This document shows, in pieces, positions 35,766 to 44,748 of a DNA stretch of 64,000 nucleotides. The stretch is from UBA10649 sp965278965. Lineage in GTDB: Bacteria; Actinomycetota; Actinomycetes; S36-B12. The notes under the pieces were generated by a model that was not told where the DNA came from, did no database searches, and saw only the letters and a program-made list of their open reading frames with translations. The translations under genes were made by a program, and so were the position numbers. Numbering within the stretch: the stretch's first letter is position 1; every line of letters begins with the position of its first letter. The stretch lies in NCBI GenBank assembly GCA_965278965.1, contig OZ257127.1:1736001-1800000 (forward strand), in the 5' to 3' direction.

Positions 35766-36758
35766 GTGGTGACCGCTCGGCGCTGGCCCGAAGTCGCCCT
35801 GCACGTCGTGTCGGGCAAGGGCGGGACCGGCAAGACCACGGTTGCCGCGGCGATGGCGCTCGCGTTGGCCCGCGGCGGGCGCCGGACACTGCTCATCGAG
35901 GTCGAGGGCCGTCAGGGCATCGCGCAGCTGTTCGACTCCCCACCGCTCCCGTACGAGGAGCGCAAGGTGGCTGTGGCCCCCGGCGGTGGCGAGGTGTGGG
36001 CGCTGGCGATCGACCCGCAAGAGGCACTCCTGGACTACCTGGAGACGTTCTACAACCTGCGTCGGGCCGGCTCGGCCCTGCGGAAGATGGGCGCGATCGA
36101 CTTCGCGACGACCCTCGCCCCCGGCGTGCGCGACGTCCTCCTGACCGGCAAGGCGATCGAGGTCGTCCGGCGCACGGACAAGCGGTCCCCCGACCGCTAC
36201 GACGCCGTCATCATGGATGCCCCGCCGACCGGCCGGATCACGAAGTTCCTCAACGTGAACACCGAGATGTCCGGGCTTGCGAAGGTCGGCCCGATCCGCA
36301 ACCACGCCGACCTCGTCATGAGCGTGATCGCCTCGCCCCGCACGGCCGTGCACCTCGTCACGCTGCTCGAGGAGATGCCGGTCCAGGAGACCGTCGACGC
36401 CGTCGCCGACCTGCAGGAGGCGGGGCTGCCTGTGGGCGGGGTCATGGTCAACCTGACCCGACCGGCACTCCTGGACGGGCCGCAGCTCGCTGCCGCCGCG
36501 GCGGGGACGCTGTCCGAGGCGGGACTGACGGCCTCGCTGCGCCGGGCCGGCCTCGGCGCCCACGCGGACGAGGTTGCGCCCGTCCTCCTGGCCGAGGCCG
36601 CTGACCACGCGCGCCGCGTGGCGCTGGAGGAGCGCGAGCTCGCCCGGATCGACGAGCTCGGCCTGCCGACGATCGTCCTGCCGACCCTGCCCGGTGGCGT
36701 CGACCTCGGCGGCCTGTACCAGCTCGCAGAGATCCTCGCCGATGGCGGTGTCGGATGA
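35766..36758 (+). CDS. ArsA-like ATPase
   Basis: This 330-aa SIMIBI ATPase has a deviant Walker A (SGKGGTGKTT, about 16-25), a switch region IMDAPPTGRI and a C-terminal PTLPGGVDLGGL. It belongs to the anion-transporting-ATPase-like pair conserved beside wblA in actinomycetes, not to arsenite pumps: no arsB or arsD is present. The cellular client is unknown; a membrane-targeting or chaperone-type role is possible. It starts at tandem GTG codons and overlaps the second ATPase by ATGA. Confidence 0.85.
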   Translation: MVTARRWPEVALHVVSGKGGTGKTTVAAAMALALARGGRRTLLIEVEGRQGIAQLFDSPPLPYEERKVAVAPGGGEVWALAIDPQEALLDYLETFYNLRRAGSALRKMGAIDFATTLAPGVRDVLLTGKAIEVVRRTDKRSPDRYDAVIMDAPPTGRITKFLNVNTEMSGLAKVGPIRNHADLVMSVIASPRTAVHLVTLLEEMPVQETVDAVADLQEAGLPVGGVMVNLTRPALLDGPQLAAAAAGTLSEAGLTASLRRAGLGAHADEVAPVLLAEAADHARRVALEERELARIDELGLPTIVLPTLPGGVDLGGLYQLAEILADGGVG

Positions 36759-37957
36759 GGCGCCCCCCGACCCTGCGGATCGACGACGTGCTGCGTGACG
36801 ACCACATCCGGATCATCGTGTGCACCGGTGCGGGTGGCGTCGGCAAGACGACGACGGCTGCGGCGTTAGCCCTCCGGGCGGCCGAGGCCGGACGCGACGT
36901 GTGCGTGCTGACGATCGACCCGGCCAAACGCCTCGCGCAGGCGATGGGCCTGTCCTCACTCGACAACACACCCCGTCAGGTCCCTGGAGTCTGCGCACCC
37001 GATGGCAGCGGCTCGCTGTTCGCGATGATGCTGGACATGAAGCGCACGTTCGACGAGGTCGTGGAGAGCCACGCCGACGGCGAGCGGGCCGCGCAGATCC
37101 TGGCCAACCCCTTCTACCAGGCGCTCTCCTCGTCGTTCGCCGGTACGCAGGAGTACATGGCGATGGAGAAGCTGGGCCAGCTGCGCACGCGGGCGGACGA
37201 GGAAGGCACCTGGGACCTCATCGTCGTCGACACCCCGCCCTCACGCAGCGCCCTGGACTTCCTCGACGCGCCGGCGCGGCTCGGGTCCTTCCTCGACGGC
37301 CGGTTCATCCGGGTGATCTCGGCGCCCGCGCGGGGGGCCGGTCGCGGGCTCGGTCGCATCGCCGCGATGGGCTTCGGGCTGTTCACCGGCGTCCTCAACA
37401 AGATCCTCGGTGCCCAGGTCCTCGTCGACGTGAGCACGTTCGTGGCGGCGATCGACTCGACGTTCGGGGGCTTCCGCGTGCGTGCCGAGGCGACCTACGC
37501 GCTGCTGAAGGAGTCGAGCACGTCGTTCGTCGTCGTCGCGGCACCCGAACGCGACGCCCTCCGGGAGGCGTCGTACTTCGTCGAGCGCCTGCGCACCGAC
37601 GACATGCCGCTGGCCGGGCTCGTCCTCAACCGCACGCAGGACGTCGCCGCGCAGACGCTGACCGCCGAGCAGGCGTCGGCGGGAGCGCAACGGCTGGCCG
37701 AGCTCGCCGCGGAGGCGACGGCGGGCGGGGACGAGGAGGCCGCTGCTGAGGACCGGCTCGCGGCGGCGCTGCTGACGCTGCACGCCCAGCGGGCCGACCA
37801 GGCCGCGCGCCAACGACACCTGGCCGAGCGGTTCAGTGCCGCGCACCCCGGGGTGCCGGTGGCAGCCGTGCCGGCGCTGGCCGAGGACGTCCACGACCTC
37901 GACGGCCTGCGACTCATCGGCTCGCTTCTCGCCGCAGGCGGCCCACCCGGGCCGTGA
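36755..37957 (+). CDS. ArsA-like ATPase, second subunit
   Basis: This 400-aa partner ATPase has P-loop GAGGVGKTT (25-33), LTIDPAKRLAQAMG, LANPFYQALSSSFAGTQEYM and switch VVDTPPSRSALDFLDAP, typical of ArsA/Get3-like proteins in actinomycetes. The conserved pair with the preceding gene suggests a heterodimer. A GTGA overlap couples it to the antiporter gene. Confidence 0.85.
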   Translation: MRRPPTLRIDDVLRDDHIRIIVCTGAGGVGKTTTAAALALRAAEAGRDVCVLTIDPAKRLAQAMGLSSLDNTPRQVPGVCAPDGSGSLFAMMLDMKRTFDEVVESHADGERAAQILANPFYQALSSSFAGTQEYMAMEKLGQLRTRADEEGTWDLIVVDTPPSRSALDFLDAPARLGSFLDGRFIRVISAPARGAGRGLGRIAAMGFGLFTGVLNKILGAQVLVDVSTFVAAIDSTFGGFRVRAEATYALLKESSTSFVVVAAPERDALREASYFVERLRTDDMPLAGLVLNRTQDVAAQTLTAEQASAGAQRLAELAAEATAGGDEEAAAEDRLAAALLTLHAQRADQAARQRHLAERFSAAHPGVPVAAVPALAEDVHDLDGLRLIGSLLAAGGPPGP

Positions 37958-39075
37958 GCGGTCCGCGGGAGCTCCCCACCGTGAGATATTCGACCGTGGT
38001 CGAAATGGTCAGGAGCCGGGCGAACACCGTCGTGCCCGTGCTGGCCGTCGTGGCGCTCGCATTCTCGTGGGGGCGCTACCCCCCGACGTGGATGCTGGTG
38101 CTCCTGACGGTTGTGCTGGCCGCAGCCGTCCTGGTGGCCGTCCACCACGCCGAGGTCATCGCCCTACGGGTCGGCGAGCCCTACGGATCGCTCGCCCTGG
38201 CCGTCGCGGTCACGATCATCGAGGTCGCCCTGATCGTGACCCTCATGACCTCCAGCGGCAACGACACCAGCGCGCTGGCTCGGGACACCGTCTTCGCGGC
38301 CCTCATGATCACGTGCAACGGAATCATCGGCGTGGCCCTCGTCGTGACGACGTTGCGCGGAGGCACCGCACGTTTCCAGGCCGCCGGCGCGGGTGCGGGG
38401 CTGGCCGCGATCGGTGTCCTGGCGACCCTCAGCCTCGTCCTGCCCACGTTCACGAAGAGCTCCAAGGGACCCACCTTCACGGTGTCGCAGCTGGCGTTCG
38501 CCGCGGCGGCCGCGCTGGTCGTGTACCTGCTGTTCGTGTTCGTGCAGACCGTTCGGCACCGCGACTACTTCTTGCCCCCCGGCACGACCTCGGAGGACGC
38601 GCACGCGGAGCGCCCTACCGGACGCGAGGCGCTCACCAGCGTCGTCCTGCTCGTCCTGTGTCTCGTCGGCGTCGTCGGCCTGGCGAAGGTCGACACCCCG
38701 CTCATCGAGTCCGTGGTGAGCGGCCTGGGCCTGCCGATCGCCGCGGTCGCCGTCGTGATCGCCTTGCTCGTCCTCCTGCCGGAGTCCGCCGCGGCCGTTC
38801 GCGCGGCGCACCGCGGCCGGTTCCAGACCAGCGTCAACCTCGCCTACGGCTCGGCGATGGCGAGCATCGGCCTGACGATCCCGACGATCGCGGTCGTGTC
38901 ATGGGTGTTCGACTACCACCTGGTGCTGGGCCTCGGGCCGACGGAGATCGTCCTGCTGGCGATCACGATCGTGACCGGAATCCTCACGGTCTCACCCGGG
39001 CGGGCGACGCTGCTCCACGGCGGCATCCACCTCAGCCTGTTCGCCGCGTTCCTGGTCCTCGTCGCCAGCCCCTGA
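37954..39075 (+). CDS. calcium/cation:proton antiporter (CaCA, ChaA-like)
   Basis: This 373-aa integral membrane protein has about ten to eleven hydrophobic segments and two inverted Na/Ca-exchanger repeats. The first carries VAVTIIEVALIVTLM, the second SVNLAYGSAMASIGLTIPTI, with acidic residues expected for ion binding. It probably exports Ca2+ or Na+ in exchange for H+. The GTG start overlaps the ATPase stop; a second GTG 27 bases later is possible. Confidence 0.85.
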   Translation: MSGPRELPTVRYSTVVEMVRSRANTVVPVLAVVALAFSWGRYPPTWMLVLLTVVLAAAVLVAVHHAEVIALRVGEPYGSLALAVAVTIIEVALIVTLMTSSGNDTSALARDTVFAALMITCNGIIGVALVVTTLRGGTARFQAAGAGAGLAAIGVLATLSLVLPTFTKSSKGPTFTVSQLAFAAAAALVVYLLFVFVQTVRHRDYFLPPGTTSEDAHAERPTGREALTSVVLLVLCLVGVVGLAKVDTPLIESVVSGLGLPIAAVAVVIALLVLLPESAAAVRAAHRGRFQTSVNLAYGSAMASIGLTIPTIAVVSWVFDYHLVLGLGPTEIVLLAITIVTGILTVSPGRATLLHGGIHLSLFAAFLVLVASP

Positions 39076-39107
39076 GGACGTCACGGTCCTCAGCTGGCGC
39101 GCGTTGC

Positions 39108-39419
39108 TCAGCTGGCGCGCTCGGTCCCCGTGAGGATGCGGTGCCGCTCGTACTCGTCCTGTGCGGTCTGCAGGAGCAGCCGCCACGAGGTCACGTTGGG
39201 ACGGCGGCGGAGCAGCGCGCGGCGCTCACGCTCGGTCATCCCGCCCCACACCCCGAACTCGACCCGGTTGTCGAGCGCGTCGGCCAGACACTCGGTGCGC
39301 ACGTCACACCCGACGCAGATGGCCTTGGCCCGGTTCTGGGCCGCACCCTGGACGAACAACGTGTCCGGATCGGTCGTGCGGCAGGCTGCGAATGAGGCCC
39401 AGTCGGTGTCGAAGGTCAT
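39108..39419 (-). CDS. wblA: WhiB-family regulator WblA
   Basis: This 103-aa [4Fe-4S] WhiB-like protein closely follows the WblA/WhiB4 sequence: AACRTTDPDTLFVQGAAQNR, ICVGCDVRTECLADALDN, VEFGVWGGMTERERRALLRR. Cluster cysteines are C13, C35, C38 and C44; the GVWGG turn is 56-60. WblA acts in oxidative-stress response, development and antibiotic control in Streptomyces. It is divergent from the class A PBP with a 246-bp promoter region (39420-39665). An ATG 24 bases upstream is a possible alternative start. An 18-bp near-repeat (CTCAGCTGGCGCGC) spans its 3' end. Confidence 0.93.
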   Translation of the reverse strand: MTFDTDWASFAACRTTDPDTLFVQGAAQNRAKAICVGCDVRTECLADALDNRVEFGVWGGMTERERRALLRRRPNVTSWRLLLQTAQDEYERHRILTGTERAS

Positions 39420-39665
39420 CGGGAGCGCGCACCCTTCCGTCATTGTGTTCGTCGTACGTTGATCGGCCGAGCACCGCGGAGCGGGCCGCGTGACGGCGGA
39501 CGTTACGCCGAAGTTAACTGTCCGAGAATGGCCCGAAAGAGCTATACGAACACGGTCCGCTGGTACCGCTGGCAGCGTTGGCCGCGCTCGGCTGGGTCCC
39601 CCACGAGGCAGGCGCGCGAGCCGCTGGGCTCCGAGGGGAACGACGCGACCTACCCTGGGCGTCTG

Positions 39666-41915
39666 ATGAGCATGCGTACGCCACCGGGGGAGCGCCCCGG
39701 GCCGATCGGGCTCCTGGCCCGGATCGGCGGCCTCGGCGCGGCCGCGATCATCGCCGGGCTGGTGGCCGGGCTCATGCTCGTGCCGTTCGTCGGCGGCGCG
39801 GGGGTGCTCACCCGCAACGTCGTCGCCGACTTCCAGAGCCTGCCGGACTCCCTGAGCACGCCCCCGCTCCCCCAGCGCTCGCTGATCCTCGCGTCGGACG
39901 GGTCCGTGCTCGCGACGCTCTACTACCAGAACCGCGTCGACGTCCCCCTGACGAGCATCTCGCCGTTCATGCGGCAGGCGACCGTCGCCATCGAGGACTC
40001 CCGGTTCCTCCAGCACAACGGCGTCGACCTGCGCGGCATCGTGCGGTCGCTGGCGACCAACGCGTCCGCCGGCGGCGTCGAGCAGGGCAGCTCCACGTTG
40101 ACCATGCAGTACGTCAAGAACGTGCTCGTCAACCAGGCCAGCACGGCGGACGAGCTGGACGCCGCCCGGGGCAAGAGCTCCACCCGCAAGATCCGTGAGG
40201 TCCGCTACGCCCTCGGTCTGGAGAAGCTGTTCAGCAAGGGCGAGATCCTCGAGCGCTACCTGAACATCGCCTACTTCGGGGCCGGGGCCTACGGCGTCGA
40301 GGCGGCGGCTCGGCGCTACTTCTCCAAGCCGGCTGCCGACCTCACGTTGCCGGAGGCGGCAACTCTCGCCGGCATCGTCCAGCAGCCCACGGCGTACGAC
40401 CCGCTGCGCAACCCCGAGCTCAGCACGGTCCGCCGCAACGTCGTCCTTAAGCGCATGGGCGAGCTCGGCTACGTGACACCGGAGGAGGCCGACCGCGCTG
40501 CCCTGGTTCCGATGTCCACCGTGCTCAAGCCGTCCGTGACGACCAACGGCTGCACCTCGTCGTACGCCCCGTACTTCTGCGACTACGTCGTGCAGACCAT
40601 CCGCCAGGACCCGACCTTCGGCTCGACCCCCGAGGAGCGCGAGGCGTTCCTGCGGCGCGGTGGCTACACGATCCGCACGACGCTGGATCCCAAGGCCCAG
40701 AACGGCGCGGACGAGACCGTCAACGACTACATCCCGCAGCGCGACCCCAGCCGCCGGGCGACCGCCATCACGATGGTCGAGCCGGGCACGGGCCACGTCC
40801 TGGCCATGACCCAGAACCGCGAATGGGGAACATCGGGCCGCGGCAAGACGACGTACAACTACAACGTCGAGCGCAGCATGGGCGGGACGATCGGCATGCA
40901 GGCCGGCTCGACGTTCAAGATCTTCGCGATGGCCGCTGCGCTCGAAGCCGGCATCTCGCCGTTCGAGTACATCCCTTCGTACAGTCCGAAGACGTTCACG
41001 GACTTCCGTAACTGCACCACGGACAAGAAGTTCGCGCCGGTGACCGTCCGCAACAGCACGTCGTCGGGCACCTTCGACATGTCCCGGGCAACGGCCTACT
41101 CGGTCAACACCTACTTCATGACGATCGAGGAGCGCACAGGCATCTGCCGCCCCGCGGAGATCGCGGAGTCGATGGGGGTCCGGCTGGGCAACGGCGACCC
41201 GCTGCTGCGCGTGCCGACGCTGGCGATCGGCACGATGGAGGTGACCCCGCTGGCGATGGCCAACGCGTACGCGACCTTCGCCGCGCACGGCATCTACTGC
41301 AAGCCCGTGGTGATCCTCGACATCGTCGACCGGGACGGCACGCCGCTGCCCGTCCCGGACGGCGACTGCAAGCGCGTCGTGAAGCGTGACGTGGCCGACA
41401 CCGTCACGGTGATGCTCAACGGCGTGGTCAACGGCTCGATCGCCGGACGCACCGGCCAGGACATGACCATCCCCGAGCGTCAGGTCGCCGGGAAGACCGG
41501 CACCACCAACGACTCCGCCGCCGTCTGGTTCGTCGGCTACACCCCGCAGATCGCCTCAGCCGTCTGGGTGGGCGATCCGCGCGGCGGCTACGCGTACCCG
41601 ATGAAGAACGTGACGATCAACGGCCGCTACTACTCGCAGGTCTTCGGCGGCACGCTGCCCGGACCGATCTGGCGCGACGCGATGGAGAAGGCGCTCGCCG
41701 GCACCGAGCCGCTGCGGTTCGACATCCGCAACAAGTACGGCCTGACGACCAAGGACCCATACGTCTACACCTACGTCCCGAGCACGACGACGGACGACGG
41801 CAAGAACGACGGCAAGAACGACGTGAAGCTGCCGGACCCCGAGCCCGGTACGTTCGACAACGAGGCGCCGGCGCCGCCGGCGGACCCGCCGGCGAGCGAG
41901 CCGACGACCCCGTAG
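39666..41915 (+). CDS. class A penicillin-binding protein
   Basis: This 749-aa bifunctional peptidoglycan synthase is anchored by one N-terminal transmembrane helix (about 21-45). The GT51 glycosyltransferase domain contains catalytic E110 (VAIEDSRFLQHNGVD), QGSSTLTMQYVKN and LNIAYFGAGAYGVE. The transpeptidase has SxxK S415-K418 (AGSTFKIF), SVN 479-481 and KTG 610-612. The C-terminal tail is Asp/Pro-rich with a repeated GKND. The start MSMRT at 39666 avoids a non-homologous upstream extension. Neighbouring wblA plus PBP is a conserved actinobacterial arrangement. Confidence 0.94.
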   Translation: MSMRTPPGERPGPIGLLARIGGLGAAAIIAGLVAGLMLVPFVGGAGVLTRNVVADFQSLPDSLSTPPLPQRSLILASDGSVLATLYYQNRVDVPLTSISPFMRQATVAIEDSRFLQHNGVDLRGIVRSLATNASAGGVEQGSSTLTMQYVKNVLVNQASTADELDAARGKSSTRKIREVRYALGLEKLFSKGEILERYLNIAYFGAGAYGVEAAARRYFSKPAADLTLPEAATLAGIVQQPTAYDPLRNPELSTVRRNVVLKRMGELGYVTPEEADRAALVPMSTVLKPSVTTNGCTSSYAPYFCDYVVQTIRQDPTFGSTPEEREAFLRRGGYTIRTTLDPKAQNGADETVNDYIPQRDPSRRATAITMVEPGTGHVLAMTQNREWGTSGRGKTTYNYNVERSMGGTIGMQAGSTFKIFAMAAALEAGISPFEYIPSYSPKTFTDFRNCTTDKKFAPVTVRNSTSSGTFDMSRATAYSVNTYFMTIEERTGICRPAEIAESMGVRLGNGDPLLRVPTLAIGTMEVTPLAMANAYATFAAHGIYCKPVVILDIVDRDGTPLPVPDGDCKRVVKRDVADTVTVMLNGVVNGSIAGRTGQDMTIPERQVAGKTGTTNDSAAVWFVGYTPQIASAVWVGDPRGGYAYPMKNVTINGRYYSQVFGGTLPGPIWRDAMEKALAGTEPLRFDIRNKYGLTTKDPYVYTYVPSTTTDDGKNDGKNDVKLPDPEPGTFDNEAPAPPADPPASEPTTP

Positions 41916-41930
41916 GGCGAGCCGAGGGAG

Positions 41931-42395
41931 CTACGAGCCGAGGGCGGACTTCACGGCCGCGGCCACGGCACCGCCGTCTGCCCGACCGCGCACCTGCGGC
42001 TGCACGATCTTCATGACCGCTCCCATGGCAGCCCCGCCGGACGCCCCGGTCGCGGTCACCTGTGCGACGGCGGCCTCGATGATCGCCGCGACCTCCTCGT
42101 CGGTCATCGCCTGGGGCAGGTAGCGGATGAGAACGGCCAGCTCGTCGCGCTCGCGCGTGGCGAGCTCGGGCCGGTCAGCTGCGTCGTAGGCCTCGGCGGC
42201 CTCTCGCCGCTTCTTCGCCTCCCTGCCCAGGACGGTCACGACATCGTCGTCGGAGAGCTCCCGGGCCGCCTTGCCGGCGACCTCCTCGTTCGTGATCGCG
42301 GTCAGCGCCATCCGCAGCGTCGCCGCGCTCACCGCGTCGCGGGACTTGATCGCCGTGGTGAGGTCGGACTGGAGTGTGGCCTTCAGCTCGGGCAT
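41931..42395 (-). CDS. YqeY/GatB-tail domain protein
   Basis: This 154-aa protein is of the YqeY family, related to the tRNA-contacting tail domain of GatB. It has the pattern LKATLQSDLTTAIKSRDAVS, TLRMALTAITNEEV and MGAVMKIVQPQVRGRADGG. Its cellular role is unsettled. The ATG at 42395 follows GGGAGGATGG. It is divergent from the phosphoesterase gene across 52 bp. Confidence 0.9.
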   Translation of the reverse strand: MPELKATLQSDLTTAIKSRDAVSAATLRMALTAITNEEVAGKAARELSDDDVVTVLGREAKKRREAAEAYDAADRPELATRERDELAVLIRYLPQAMTDEEVAAIIEAAVAQVTATGASGGAAMGAVMKIVQPQVRGRADGGAVAAAVKSALGS

Positions 42396-42447
42396 GACGC
42401 CATCCTCCCATCGGACCGGCGCGGGCATCGCCATGCGACCATGGGGC

Positions 42448-43332
42448 ATGCGCGCGTTCACCCGCACCGCGGCCGGCCTCGTGGCTGCCGGCGTCGCCGG
42501 GATCGCCTACGCACGGTGGGAGGCACAGGCCTTCACTCTTCGACGCGCCGACGCCGCCGTGCTCCCGCCGGGCCAGCCGGCGATGCGGATCCTGCACCTG
42601 TCGGACCTGCACCTCGTCCCCGGGCAGCGGCGCAAGCAAGCGTGGGTGCGGTCGCTGCGTGAGGTGCGACCCGACGCGGTCGTCGTAACCGGCGACTTCT
42701 TGTCGCACCAGGACGCCGTGCCCCACGTGCTCGACACCCTTGAGCCCTTCTTCGACCTGCCCGGAGCGTTCGTCCTGGGCAGCAACGACTACTACGCGCC
42801 CAAGCCGTTGAACCCGGCGCGCTACCTGCGCGGGCCTTCGCAGCTCGAGCCTGATCGGCCGATGCTCCCGTGGGGCGACCTCGTGGACGGCCTGGTCGCC
42901 AGCGGCTGGCTCGACCTGGGCAACCGCCGGGCGACGATGAAGATCGACGGCCGCGAGGTCGACGTGCGCGGCGTGGACGACCCGCACATCCGCCGGGACC
43001 GCTACAACGACGTCGCCGGGTCCTTCGCTCCCGAGGCCGACCTCGCGCTGGGCGTCACACATGCCCCCTATCTGCGCGTGCTCGATGCCATGGCGGTGGA
43101 CGGGGCCGACCTCGTGCTTGCCGGCCACACGCACGGCGGACAGCTGTGCGTCCCGGGCGTCGGCGCGCTCGTGACGAACTGCGACCTGCCGCGGTCCCAG
43201 GCAAAAGGCCTGTCCACGCACGGTGATGCGGCGCTGCACGTGTCGGCTGGGCTGGGCACGTCGCCGTACGCGCCGATCCGGTTCGCGTGCCGCCCCGAGG
43301 CGACACTCCTCACCCTGACCGACCGCCGCTAG
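42448..43332 (+). CDS. calcineurin-like metallophosphoesterase
   Basis: This 294-aa phosphoesterase has an N-terminal hydrophobic segment (about 7-22), so it is probably membrane-anchored or exported. The metal-site blocks are LHLSDLHL (D53, H55), VTGDFLSH (D83), GSND (112-114, in place of GNHD), a later VTHAP and GHTHGGQ. It resembles YaeI-type phosphodiesterases. An ATG 15 bases upstream is a possible start; neither has a strong Shine-Dalgarno. Confidence 0.87.
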   Translation: MRAFTRTAAGLVAAGVAGIAYARWEAQAFTLRRADAAVLPPGQPAMRILHLSDLHLVPGQRRKQAWVRSLREVRPDAVVVTGDFLSHQDAVPHVLDTLEPFFDLPGAFVLGSNDYYAPKPLNPARYLRGPSQLEPDRPMLPWGDLVDGLVASGWLDLGNRRATMKIDGREVDVRGVDDPHIRRDRYNDVAGSFAPEADLALGVTHAPYLRVLDAMAVDGADLVLAGHTHGGQLCVPGVGALVTNCDLPRSQAKGLSTHGDAALHVSAGLGTSPYAPIRFACRPEATLLTLTDRR

Positions 43333-43336
43333 CGCT

Positions 43337-43366
43337 CGCTAGCCGCGGCCACCATGGCCGCTAGCG
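43337..43366. terminator. hairpin between convergent phosphoesterase and acdS genes
   Basis: The arms CGCTAGC (43337-43343) and GCTAGCG (43360-43366) enclose a second GGCCA/TGGCC stem. The right arm overlaps the acdS stop codon. It is likely a shared terminator for the convergent genes. Confidence 0.6.
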
Positions 43367-44368
43367 AAAGAGCGCGCTGTAGGCGTTGAGTGCGGGCTGA
43401 CCGCCGAGGTGCGCGTAGAGCACCGTCGAGTCCTTGCCGATGTCGCCGGAGGACACGAGGTCGATGAGACCGGCCATCGACTTCCCCTCGTAGACCGGGT
43501 CGAGGATGACGCCCTCGAGCCGACCCGTCAGCCGCATCGCCTCCAGCGTCGACTCGACCGGGATCCCGTAGAGGTCGCCGGCCCAGCCCTCGAGGACGGT
43601 GATCTCGTCCTCGCGCAGGTCGCGGCCGAGCTCGATGAGGTCGGCCGTGCGACGCGCGATCCGGGCGACCTGGTCGCGGGTCTTGTCCAGCGTCGCCGAG
43701 GCGTCGATGCCGATGACCCGGCGCGGGCGATCCTGCCCGGCGAAGCCGGCGATCATGCCGGCGTGGGTGCTCCCCGTGACCGTGCACACGACGATCGTGT
43801 CGAAGAAGACCCCGAGCTCAGCCTCCTGCTGCTCGACCTCGTAGGCCCAGTTCGCGAAGCCGAGCCCGCCGAGCGGGTGGTCGGACGCACCCGCCGGGAT
43901 GCCGTACGGGACGCCGCCTCGCTCGCGGACGTCGTCGAGTGCCTGCGTCCACGAGTCACGGAAGCCGATGTCGAAGCCGGACGGGTCCAGGCGCACCTCG
44001 GCGCCCATGACCCGCGACAGCAGGATGTTGCCGACGCGGTCGTTGACGGAGTCCGGCCAGTCGACCCACGCCTCCTGGACGAGGACCGCCTTCAGGCCGA
44101 GCGACGCGGCGACCGCCGCCACCTGTCGCGTGTGGTTGGACTGCACCCCGCCGATGGACACGAGCGTGTCGGCGCCCTGCGCGAGCGCATCGGGCACGAG
44201 GTACTCCAGCTTGCGCACCTTGTTGCCGCCATATGCCAGGCCGCTGTTGCAGTCCTCGCGCTTCGCCCAGATCTGGGCGCCACCCAGGTGCGCGGTCAGC
44301 CGGGGCAGCGGGTGCACCGGGCTGGGGCCGAAGGTGAGGGGGTGGCGGGGGAAGTCGGCGAGGGCCAT
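43361..44368 (-). CDS. acdS: 1-aminocyclopropane-1-carboxylate deaminase (AcdS-type)
   Basis: This 335-aa PLP enzyme of tryptophan-synthase-beta fold converts ACC to 2-oxobutyrate and ammonia. The PLP lysine is K50 in YGGNKVRKLEYL, with the GGVQSNHTRQVAAVA block. The ACC-deaminase-like features are EGWAGDLYGIP and DPVYEGKSMAGLIDL, containing the two active-site tyrosines, then LYAHLGGQPALNAYS. D-cysteine desulfhydrase is the alternative, but these C-terminal motifs favour AcdS. The ATG follows AAGGAGC. ACC deaminase is typical of plant- or rhizosphere-associated bacteria. Confidence 0.88.
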   Translation of the reverse strand: MALADFPRHPLTFGPSPVHPLPRLTAHLGGAQIWAKREDCNSGLAYGGNKVRKLEYLVPDALAQGADTLVSIGGVQSNHTRQVAAVAASLGLKAVLVQEAWVDWPDSVNDRVGNILLSRVMGAEVRLDPSGFDIGFRDSWTQALDDVRERGGVPYGIPAGASDHPLGGLGFANWAYEVEQQEAELGVFFDTIVVCTVTGSTHAGMIAGFAGQDRPRRVIGIDASATLDKTRDQVARIARRTADLIELGRDLREDEITVLEGWAGDLYGIPVESTLEAMRLTGRLEGVILDPVYEGKSMAGLIDLVSSGDIGKDSTVLYAHLGGQPALNAYSALFR

Positions 44369-44452
44369 GGACGCTCCTTGTCGGGTGTGCTGCGGACCCT
44401 ATCCCCGGCTTCGGGCGGCCCCGGCGCGCTGGGCTAGACTCCGCGAGGCCTT

Positions 44453-44526
<74 letters not shown>

Positions 44527-44532
44527 CGATGA

Positions 44533-44564
44533 GGTGGGAGCGCGAGCTTGCTCGTGCTCCCACC
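44533..44564 (+). terminator. hairpin downstream of tRNA-Pro
   Basis: GGTGGGAGCGCGAG pairs with CTCGTGCTCCCACC around a CTTG loop, giving a 14-bp stem with one G-T pair. A second inverted repeat (GCAGGGGTCGACC...) follows near 44612-44641. Neither has a strong T-run. Confidence 0.7.
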
Positions 44565-44661
44565 GAAGAGGAAGGGGTCGAAGGCGCGAAGCGCCGACTA
44601 CCCCGACCATTGCAGCAGGGGTCGACCGCGAGGTCGGCCCCTGCCGCCGTTTCGAACCCCT

Positions 44662-44717
44662 CGACCTTGACGTTTCACCGGTCCTGAGCCCGAACACCCG
44701 GTGCAACCTCAAGGTCG
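44662..44717. repeat. 56-bp palindromic element, CGACCTTGA family, copy 1
   Basis: The arms 44662-44681 and 44698-44717 are 20 bp with two mismatches and enclose a 16-base loop. The same 20-16-20 architecture and arm sequence recur at 55382-55437. Both copies follow a tRNA gene and a terminator-like hairpin. Confidence 0.88.
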
Positions 44718-44748
44718 GCCGCCGGGCCGGGGCCAGTAGCCTCGACGG

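Noticed and set aside
35766..37957. Arsenite-resistance operon
   Set aside because: The ArsA-like pair lacks arsB, arsC, arsD and arsR neighbours and sits in a conserved wblA block.
39459..39665. Upstream extension of the class A PBP
   Set aside because: The added residues are non-homologous and would cover the divergent promoter region with wblA.
39420..41288. Long minus-strand reading upstream of WhiB
   Set aside because: It is the shadow of the PBP gene; WblA homology begins at 39419.
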